DNA of 64,000 bases from Linum tenue (taxonomy: Eukaryota; Streptophyta; Magnoliopsida; Malpighiales; Linaceae). How positions within the stretch are numbered: position 1 is the stretch's first letter; each line of letters begins with the position of its first letter. The position numbers and the translations under genes are program-made. Of this stretch, positions 55,754-64,000 are shown piece after piece. Under the pieces are notes generated by a model, which was not told the origin of the DNA, did not search any database, and saw only the letters and a program-made list of their open reading frames with translations. Location of the stretch: contig CAMGYJ010000003.1 of the NCBI GenBank assembly GCA_946122785.1, forward strand, positions 4,216,001 to 4,280,000, read 5' to 3'.

Positions 55754-57690
55754 ATGGCAGAACGCAACCACGACCAACCTGACGAAGCGACGCCAATCAA
55801 GGCAATGACCGACCCAAGGGCGTTCGCAGAAGCCAGCGACCTCCACGCGGTGCTCATCGAAGAAGAAGAGCCCGAACTGACAGCCAAAGAAATGAGGGAG
55901 CTGGTGACGAAGCAAAACAACGTCATAGCTGACATGCAGAAACAAATGAGCCAAGTCATCGCGCTCATGATGAGCAAGGAGGTCGCGCCAACAGTAGACG
56001 CAACGGCGGTCGCGCCTCAACAAGCCTTGGGAGAAGCGTCGGGAACCGCCCAACTACCACAACACGCGCCAACGGAATTCCCCGCGTGCGAAACGCAGGG
56101 AATTGAACCACCAGGGCGGGCGGACCTCAGCTTCTTAGAGCAACACTTGTCTCCGCAATACCGACCCAACCCGCCTAAGAGGGTCCTCCACTAGCCATTG
56201 AGCGCGCAAATTATGGCGGAGCACCTAAGCGGAGCGCCACCCACCCTCCCAACATACAACGGCACGACCGACCCAGAAGACCACGTGAGCACCTTCTGCT
56301 TGCGCATGCAACTGCAAACCAACTCCAATGCGGCGCTGTGCAGAACCTTCCCATCAACGTTCTCCGGAATATGTCTCGACTGGTATAACCGGCTCCCGAA
56401 CGGAATCATCCGCTCGTTCGAGGAGTTCATACTTCTGTTCACAACAAAGTTCGCGTCCCAGAAGCGGCGCCCTCTACACCTCAAGGCCCTGATAGATATC
56501 AGACAAAAAGACGGAGAAAGCCTGAGGGCTTTCTACGCTAGATGGTCCAGGGTGGCAATGGCCGTCCGCGATCTTACCCCCGAAACTGCCGCCCATCACC
56601 TCATGGAGGCCACCAGCAACATGGAGCTCAAACGGGCGTTAGCGAAAAGGCCTGTAACGCTATCAACGGAGTTGGAGATGAAGATTGAAAAGGCAATCAC
56701 GTTAGAAGAGACCCTAGGGGCAGGATCCGTCAGACGCTTCGAACCAGCAAAAATGCCACGAGAGGAACAGGGGTGTCGGTAGCCTCTAACCCCGATCCCA
56801 CGAGACCAATTGCTACAGATGCACAGTGGTCCAAAACGCCACCCTCCTCCCCCACCAGAGCAAGTTCAGCGTGGGCGATCGCCAGACAGGCGCGCGTCCA
56901 ACGCCTACACTCCCCTTAACGACTCCGTGAAGAATGTGTTCCACGTTCTCCGCGAGAAAGGCTACAAGCTCAATTGGCCTGCTCCGTTGAGGTCCCTACC
57001 CCACATGCGCGATCCAAAGAAGCATTGTGACTTTCACAGAGCAACGGGGCACCGGACGGAAGACTGCCGAGAGCTACGGTACGAAATAGAAGGCCTAGTA
57101 CGGCGAGGATTGCTGACCGAGTTCATTCATGTAAAGAAAGAGCAAGTTGAGGGCCCACAGCACCCGCCGCCACCCCCGCAAGCCGACTACGACGATGACA
57201 CGGGCGCATATGTAGTGCGCAAAGAAATCGGGGTGGTGACGGTTGAAGGAGATCGCCCCAAGAAAAAAACCAAGCGTGAGCGCGCGACGGAGTGCGCGGC
57301 CATCGACGCACGGACAAAATTCAATCTGAGCTTTGACGACGCGGAGTTCCCACAAGGGGTCCCATCAGAGGAGCCACTCATCGTCACCGCGCTAATTGCC
57401 GCCTGCAAGACCCACCGTCTGCTGATAGACGGAGGTAGCGCGGCTGACATCCTCTTCCAAAGCACCATTGACATAATGGACATCGACCCGCGCCTAATCA
57501 AGCACGCGCAAGGCAACCTGGTCGGTTTCTCCGGAACCAGAGTCCCGGTAATCGGAGTGGTCACCCTCCCAGTGGTAATCGGAGACCAAGAGCCGCGCGT
57601 CTCCAAGCAAGTAGAGTTCACAATCGTCGATTTCAAATCGGCGCACAACGGCATCCTGGGCCGACCTTTCCTTGCGAAGTTCATGGCCCT
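55754..57690 (+). pseudogene. Tat gag and protease frame with two in-frame TAG codons
   Basis: ATG 55754 (MAERNHDQPDEATP) opens a frame that continues to about 57690 with only two interruptions, both TAG (56192-56194 and 56780-56782). Gag core motifs are YNGTTDPEDHVSTF, WYNRLPNGIIRSFEEF and GESLRAFYARWSRVAM. A zinc-binding segment KKHCDFHRATGHRTEDC follows, then an aspartic protease with LLIDGGSAADILF (near 57424) and HNGILGRPFLAKF. The protease would release mature gag and pol products. After about 57690 the continuing pol sequence is in another frame, so pol needs a frame change; I cannot tell programmed shifting from mutation. Confidence 0.85.
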
Positions 57691-60600
57691 CCCGATTTCG
57701 AGGTCGCGCTGGACCCCGCCGAGCCGACTAAGAAAATACGCATCTCCACTCACGTCAGCAGTGACGCGATCGAACCACTCGTGGCGCTGCTGAAGGAGTA
57801 CAAGGAGCTGTTCGCGTGGTGCACAGAAGACATGCCAGGAGTGCCCAGGGAAGTAGCTCAAAATTGCCTTGCGGTCCCAACCAACGCGGAACCAAGGCAA
57901 CAAGGGCGGAGAACGTTCACTGGTGATAAGCTGAAGGCGATAGAAGAAGAGGTAGCGCGCCTACTAGCAGCAGGATTGATCCGCCCCGTGAAATATCCAA
58001 AGTGGCTGGCAAACGTGGTCTTGGTTAAAAAATCGTCAGGAGCCTGGAGAATGTGCGTCGACTACACCACGATTAACAAAGTATGCCCGGGAGACCCTTA
58101 TCCCCTACCGCGCATCGACCAGCTGATCGACGCGACCGCCGACCATGAGACATTTTCTTTCCTCGATATGTTCTCAGGATACCACCAAATCCCAATGTCC
58201 ATTGAAGACGAAGAAAAAACGGCTTTCATGACGCCGTTCGGAAACTTTTGCTTCGTCGGGATGCCGTTCGGATTGAAAAACGCGGGCGCGACGTACCAGA
58301 GAATGATTGACACGGTTTTCTCACGACATATCGGGCGGAACATCAAGGAATATGTGGATGACCTCATCGTCAAAACGAAGGTGGGCAAGTCACACCTGGA
58401 GGACCTGCGCGAGACTTTCGAAGCCCTCCGCAAGCACAGCCTTCGCCTCAACCCACTCAAGTGCATTTTTGGAGCGGAAGCGGAGAAATTTCTTGGGTTC
58501 ATGATAACCAAGCGCGGCATAGAGGTCGACCCGAAGCAAATCACCGCGGTCCAACAACTACGGGCGCCTCGGAACGCGTTGGAAATCCAATCTCTGAACG
58601 GCAAGATAGCGGCACTGGGGAGGTTCATACCAAGGTCCGCCGACAAATGTGCGCCCTTCTTCCAAACACTCAAGAATAGCGCGCGTTTCGCATGGTCCAA
58701 GGAGTGCGAAACAGCATTCCAAGAACTAAAAGCATACCTTGTATCCCCCCCTGTACTAACCGCTCCCAAGATTAATGAAAAACTCTTCTTGTACCTCGCT
58801 GTGTCGACAAGGGCTGTGAGCGCAGTACTGATATCCAGAAGGGATGGCAAGACTGAGCAACCGGTGTATTACACTTCGCGTACGCTCGTCAGCGCAGAAA
58901 CAAGATACTCCTCGATAGAAAAGGCTGCCCTGGCTCTGGTAAGCGCGTCACAGAAATTGCGCCCATACTTCCAAGCGCACCAAATTACCGTCCTGACGAA
59001 TCTTCCGCTAAAAAAGATCCTGACCTCAATGGAAGTGTCGGGGTGCATGGTCAAATGGGAGGTCGAGCTTTCGGAGTACGATATTCAATATGCGCCACGA
59101 CCAGCAATAAAGGCCCAAATCCTAGCGGATTTCATCGCCGAGGGGGTAACCCTGGAAACAGCGCCAGAAGGTGTATGGGAAGTTTACGTCGACGGGGCAG
59201 CGAGCAAGTACGGCGCCGGCGCAGGGGTTGTGGTGCGCACCTCCAACGGCGTGGTACACGAAATAGCGATAAGGTTCAGGGCGCTGAAGACAAATAACGC
59301 CGCTGAATATGAGGCCATCTTGGCGGGGATGACAGCCGCCCATGACTTGGGCGCCAGAACGATACGAGTACTCTCCGACTCCTCCCTGGCAGTCAATCAG
59401 TTAAACGGGGCATTCGACGCAAAGGAAGATACACTGGCGCATTATATGGAGCGCGTTAAGGCGCGGGCCACTAATTTCGAAGCGGTAACGTATGCGCAAA
59501 TACCAAGGGAAGAGAACGCGCACGCCGACGCATTGTCCAAATTGGCAACGGCTACCGACTTCGAATCCACGCGTCTAGTGTCTGTTCAAAAGGAGGAAGA
59601 GGAAACCCGCCCGGAAACAGCAATCAACAATACCCAGCTCACGGCCAACGAAGACTGGAGACACCCAATCGCGAAATACCTGCAAGACGGCTCAGTGCCA
59701 GAGGACGCTAAGGAGGCATGGACTCTAAGGCAAAAGGCGGCCCGTTGTACACTCATCGAAGGAGAACTGTACCGAAGGTCGTACTCGGGCGTCTACCTCA
59801 AATGCATCGGGCAAGAAGAGGCGCGCGACTTGGTGCGCGAACTGCACGAGGGACTGTGTGCAATGCATGCCGGCCCACGCAGCATGGAACGCACCATCCT
59901 GTTGCACGGATACTACTGGCCGCGAATAAAAAAAGACACGAAGAGCTACGCAGATCAGTGCCACAAATGCCAAGTCAATGCGCGTCAACATCACTTGCCA
60001 GCCACCGAGCTTCAGGGCAATTTGAGCCCATGGCCCTTCGCGCAGTGGGGTGTGGATCTCTTGGGCCCCTTCCCAACGGCAAAAGGGAAGCGCAAGTACA
60101 TCATCGTGGCAGTAGACTACTTCACCAAGTGGATCGAAGCCGAAGCGCTGGCATCCATAACGGCGCAGCAGGTAACGCGCTTCTTGCGCAACAATATTTT
60201 GTCGCGCTTTGGAGTCCCAAACGCACTCATTTTCGATCACGGGAAACAATTAGACTGCGCGGAAGTGATAGACTTCTGCGACGAAGTAAGAACCATTGCA
60301 AGGTTCGCATGATGGCTTACCCCCAAGCCAACGGCCAGGCAGAATCCTCTAACAAAGCGATCTTGCACGGCCTCCACACCCGCCTGAACGATGCCAAGGG
60401 TAATTGGGCGGACGAGCTCAACACTGTGCTATGGGCGCACCGCACCACATACAAAGTGGCAACGGGCGAAACCCCCTTCGCTCTTACATACGGCACTGAC
60501 GCGGTAATCCCCATCGAGACAACAGCCCCGACCTATCGAATCACAGGGTACAACGAAGAAGCGAACGAAGAAGAGCGCCTGTTGGAACTCGAGTTGTCAC

Positions 60601-60890
60601 AGGAAAGGCGCGAGTTGGCAGCCATCAGGCTGGCCGCAATGAAAGAGCAGCTAGCCAAGTATCATAACGTGAAGTTGGTTCCACACAAGTTGATCCTTGG
60701 AGACCAAGTGCTACGACGGAACTTTCGCCCCGACCCTAAGCACGGGAAGCTCGCCTCAGTATGGGAGGGTCCATACCTAATCCGCGAAGTGATCGGCGCC
60801 AGCACATTCAAGCTCAGCGAGTTGGGGGGCAACAAAATTCCAAGAACATGGAATGCGCAAAATCTCAGGAAGTACCACCAAGCAACTTAA
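57690..60890 (+). pseudogene. Tat pol: reverse transcriptase, two RNase H domains, integrase
   Basis: Reverse transcriptase: WLANVVLVKKSSGAWRMCVD, YPLPRIDQLID, SFLDMFSGYHQIPM and the catalytic EYVDDLIVK (YVDD at 58351-58362). First RNase H follows (YTSRTLVSAETRYSSIEKAA). A second RNase H begins VYVDGAASKYGAGAGVVV (near 59184) with NNAAEYEAILAG, VLSDSSLAV and NAHADALSKL, the extra domain of Tat elements. Integrase has an H-H-C-C zinc finger (LHEGLCAMHAGP...QCHKCQ), first aspartate in WGVDLLGPF, second in IFDHGKQ, and the glutamate in NGQAESSNK. A one-base loss near 60310 puts the last part (MAYPQANGQAE to NLRKYHQAT, stop before 60890) in another frame, so integrase is broken. Confidence 0.9.
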
Positions 60891-60934
60891 CATGTATCAC
60901 ATTCGCAATAGCGCATTTGCGCAAGAAATAAGAG

Positions 60935-61300
60935 GACATGGTTCGAAAGAACAAAAATTAGCAATAGTCTAGCACTATTCGCGCCCAGTTCGAAAGAACA
61001 AAAATTAGCAATAGTCCAGCACTATTCGCGCCTAGTTCGAAAGAACAAAAATTAGCAATAGTCCAGCACTATTCGCGCCCAGTTCGAAAGAACAAAAATT
61101 AGCAATAGTCTAGAACTATTCGCGCCCAGTTCGAAAGAACAAAAATTAGCAATAGTCCAGCACTATTCGCGCCCAGTTCGAAAGAACAAAAATTAGCAAT
61201 AGTCAAGCACTATCTGCGCCCACTCAGTTCCACGGAACACAAATTAGCAATAGTCCAGCACTATTCGCACCCACGGTGTTCAAAAGAACAAAACAATAAC
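60935..61300. repeat. 47-bp tandem array in the Tat 3' region
   Basis: GTTCGAAAGAAC recurs at 60941, 60988, 61035, 61082, 61129 and 61176 (exact 47-bp period), then in diverged 51-bp units at 61227 and 61278. Each unit includes AACAAAAATTAGCAATAGTC and CAGCACTATTCGCGCC. The first units are almost identical, so amplification is recent. Confidence 0.93.
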
Positions 61301-61536
61301 AATGGGCACGAACCATTAACACACGCTTGGTTTGACAGGGTAAGCGACAGTTCGCACATGCAAAGTTCTAATGAACAGCACAAACAAACAACGCAATCTG
61401 AACTGCTTGGATTCAATTTAGTTGGGAACACCAACATTGTCAGCAACTACACTTGAATTTAAAAACAAAAAACGAGGAGAAATAGGAGCCAACAAATCAA
61501 CTAAGTCCCGTCGGAAACATATCAGCGCGACAACAC
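61301..61536. other. Spacer between the tandem array and the antisense gene
   Basis: No coding region is recognised. This is the likely 3'-UTR region of the minus-strand antisense gene. Confidence 0.5.
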
Positions 61537-63996
61537 TTAAACATCATCAGTGTTAGGCTGCTCATCCTCCCGACTCAGCTTGCGACGCAACAAGGGACGC
61601 TCCTCTTCTTCGTCTTCGTCTTCTTCTTCCTCAGCCACCTCGCCGTCCCTTCTGGCGCCCGTAGTTTCCCCCGCGATCGGACGCTCTGCTTCCTCCCGGC
61701 GCTCCTCTTCTCCCTCTCGGCGCTCCCCTCCTCGGCGCTCCTCTTCTTCCTCTTCCTCATCTCCTTCTGACTCGGAGTCAGACTCCAAGGGACGCTTCTC
61801 ACCGATCCACTTCTTGACATGCTGGACCATATCGCGAGTGTCCCAGCGCACCCCTGGGTTCTCAGGACGAACCTTCTTTCCGACCGCCATCACGGCCTTG
61901 GTCATGGCGTCCGCCAAGATCTTCCCGAAAGAGGGGGACGACTTGAACTGGCGGACAGCCGCAGCCTCGGCCGCGCGAACAGCCTCTGCCTTCGTGATGT
62001 TATGAAGGCGGACTAGGTCGTCCTTCTCCCTCTGTAGCTCTTCGCGAGCCTGTCGCAACTTCTCAGCAAAGGAAACCTCCAGCTGCTCCCGGATGGTGGA
62101 GCGCTCCTCGTTTCGCACCTGCTCCTTAGCCGCCTCCACGTCGGCGGCTAATTTGCTCTGCAAGACGCCGAGCGACTCCAGCGCCTCGTTGGCTTTGGTC
62201 GTCGCCATGTCGGCGCGGTTGTTCGCCCCGAGTACCTTCCCTTCTAGCTGGACAATTTGCGCCTCGTCGGCCTTCATCTTGGCGCGCAGCGAGGCGCGCT
62301 CTTGTTGAGCTCGAAAAGTTGCCGCCAGACCCTACAACGCCACGAGCCTTAGCAAACACAAAGACAAAGAAACGAAGACGAAAAGGAAAGAGTAGGAAAA
62401 TAACCCCAAACTGTATGGACCCAACTCGGTCTTACCGCGAAGTGGATCTGCGCCAGGTCATGAAGAGGATCAGTCTTTTCCACTCGCGGAGGAACGCTGA
62501 GAACGGGCCCAATCGCCCGGAGAGCATTGTTGGCGGACACCAAATTACACGCCGCCGCGGTGTGAATCCGCACGTCACGGACCTGGTGGACGCCAGTGGT
62601 GGCGGGGGCAGCGTTGACGGGGGCAGCAGTGGTGGAGGTCCCCCCAAACCCAGTCATCTCGGGCAGCCTTTGCTGAATGGTTGCCCCGGACGAGCTGCCT
62701 GCCACATCTCCCTCGCGACGGGCGGGCCTGGTCACCGCCGCCTCTGGCTCCGAAAGCGCCAAAGACAGCTGTTGCGCGGCAGACAACTGCTTCGCCGCCC
62801 GAGCAGTTGGCTCCGCTAAACGAACCGTCTTACGGGGCCTCTCGACAGCTTGCGGCTGCGGCTGTTCGATCTCCTTCCGCTTTGAAGTTTTTGGCGCCGC
62901 GCCAACCTTCTTCTTCTTCTTCTTGTCGGCGCGCGGCGCGACGTCGTCCACCGACATCATGCTGACAAGGCTGGAGAAGTCAACACCTGCGCCAATAAAT
63001 CGTAAGAGAGCGGTTAATAAGATAGAATGCAAAAGAAAAAAAAATATAACTGACCATCTCCAAGCAGCTCCTCCAAGCAGGCTTCGCGGACACCCCCCGC
63101 GTATAAATTAATTCGATGAGGCATGCAAGCCTCATATTCCTCGTTAAGCCCGTCATAGAGGTCGGCGTCCGACTCGAACCCGAGCGTACTGCCCTTCTTC
63201 CAGGAGGTGGGCTCCTCCATGGACCCGCTCGCCCATTCCCCGGGAGTGGGTTTGACATAGAAAAACTGCTCGAACCAAGTTTTCTTCAACTTGGACGATC
63301 CATACACGAAGCCGTCGGGGCGGTTGTCGCGACGCTGGATAGAAAGGCAGTCGCTTCGCGTCGTGGCCTCCTTGATCTTGTACATCTTCCTAAACAGGCC
63401 ATAGGTTGGCTCGATATTAAGCCTTTTGCACGCGAGACGGAGACAGCTCGCGTGCATGATAACCGATGGGGAGAGCCGCTCGACGGAGCACTTAAGGCGC
63501 TCATATATAGCGCACAACAACGGGTCGATGGGGAATTTGAACCCCATCACCCAGTACTCCGCATATACGCCGAACCACCCCGGGGGGCAATTGCCCACCA
63601 TGCTGCGCACCGACGGAGCAGCGTATTCCTAGTGGGGGGGGGGGGGGGGGGCAAGCCCAGCCCGCAGACCATCTCCTCCACATCGTCCACGTCGTATATT
63701 GAGGAGTGCTCGGGTCCGCGCTTGAGGTTGTCCGATGGCGCCGGCTGATCACCCCACATCTCGGCCCACTCAATCACACGATACGCAGCGCCAACACCTT
63801 GCGGCCCCAAGCGGGCCGTGGCCTCTGATACGCGCACAATGGCGCGCGGCTCGGATTGCGCACCAGAGTCCTCTCGCGCCATTTCGTCGGCGACTTCATC
63901 GTCAACGTCCGGCCTACTATCCTGATTACGCCGGATGATCAGTACCCCCCGAGCTTGCTGCATCGCTTCCCCACTCCCAGAGGCGACCATACCCAC
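61537..63996 (-). pseudogene. Spliced antisense gene of the Tat element (aORF)
   Basis: Minus-strand exons: a first exon from the window edge to 63055, then 62986-62436, then 62331-61537 (stop TAA at 61537-61539). Introns 63054-62987 (GTCAGT...GCGCAG) and 62435-62332 (GTAAGA...TTGTAG) splice in frame, joining LLGDG-VDFSSL and QIHFA-GLAATF. Exon 1 carries VSEATARLGPQGVGAAYRVI and the gypsy-type transposon domain (WFGVYAEYWVMGFKFPIDP, YGLFRKMYKI, FYVKPTPGEWASG). Exon 2 is basic (DKKKKKKVGAAPK). Exon 3 is a long coiled coil with FKSSPSFGKILADAMTKAV and a Glu/Arg-rich tail. Function unknown. A run of 18 G (63634-63651) shifts the frame and a TAG follows, so this copy is damaged. It has no role in gag-pol that I can name. 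Confidence 0.8.
63634..63651 (+). repeat. G18 homopolymer in the antisense gene
   Basis: Eighteen consecutive G replace the codons corresponding to LPP in the older copy (GLGLPPNWTYAVPS) and change the frame on the minus strand. It is prone to slippage and sequencing error. Confidence 0.85.
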
Positions 63997-64000
63997 ATCG

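Larger units (their letters stand above)
55110..64000 (+). mobile_element. Tat-lineage Ty3/gypsy LTR retrotransposon (right end outside the window)
   Basis: In order: 5' LTR, primer region, gag, protease, reverse transcriptase, RNase H, a second RNase H, integrase, a 47-bp tandem array, and an antisense gene. The 3' LTR would lie beyond the window. The second RNase H, long 3' region with tandem repeats and antisense ORF are together characteristic of the Tat lineage (Grande/Ogre relatives). Two in-frame stops in gag and frameshifts in pol show that this copy is defective. Confidence 0.93.

Noticed and set aside
60941..61230. CRISPR-like array (regular 47-bp spacing)
   Set aside because: Units are repeated in full with no unique spacers; it is a tandem repeat in a plant retrotransposon.
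61550..62005. Ser/Arg-rich plus-strand frame of 151 residues
   Set aside because: Mirror image of the Glu/Arg-rich tail of the antisense gene; low complexity only.

Overview
The window is nuclear DNA of a flowering plant, most likely a eudicot. The evidence is split genes with GT-AG introns, a NUDX19-type Nudix hydrolase gene beside NADH-cytochrome b5 reductase-like (CBR) genes, plant mobile domain and LysM-receptor-kinase relics, and plant lineages of LTR, LINE, hAT and Mutator-like elements. From memory, NUDX19 and CBR are neighbours in Arabidopsis (At5g20070/At5g20080), so this looks like a conserved gene pair swollen by transposons. I cannot name the species.

Layout. 1-6.9 kb: a broken LysM-type receptor kinase, a hAT element nested inside another hAT, and a plant-mobile-domain fragment abutting a reversed F-box fragment. 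6.9-34.1 kb: two tandem CBR copies on the minus strand, both decayed. Copy 1 (6.9-18.7 kb) carries a very young gag-only LTR retrotransposon in intron 1 and a solo LTR in exon 4. Copy 2 (about 31.95-33.7 kb) lacks one exon and its 3' half. Two L1-type LINEs in tandem (19.1-31.9 kb) separate them, and the second LINE is split by a Mutator-like element. 34.3-44.3 kb: an old, 5'-truncated Tat-lineage Ty3/gypsy element. Its antisense ORF is split by a second gag-derived LTR element, which itself holds a hAT element. A roughly 271-bp direct repeat brackets the whole block. 44.6-46.6 kb: a long fold-back transposon and a degenerate hAT. 47.0-52.0 kb: a larger rearranged hAT inserted in the last exon of NUDX19. 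52.0-54.2 kb: the rest of NUDX19, the only essentially intact host gene. 55.1 kb to the end: a Tat-lineage element with dual RNase H, a 47-bp tandem array after pol, and a spliced antisense gene.

The most interesting points: (a) the Tat antisense gene has its own TATA box and minus-strand GT-AG introns, so it looks independently transcribed; (b) there is a near-perfect gag-only LTR retrotransposon; (c) a hAT terminal repeat supplies a new stop codon to NUDX19 and removes a PTS1-like tail; (d) the 271-bp direct repeat can be explained by break repair copied from an empty homologue. Element boundaries come from direct reading of terminal repeats and target-site duplications. Family names rest on recognised motifs, since no database search was possible.
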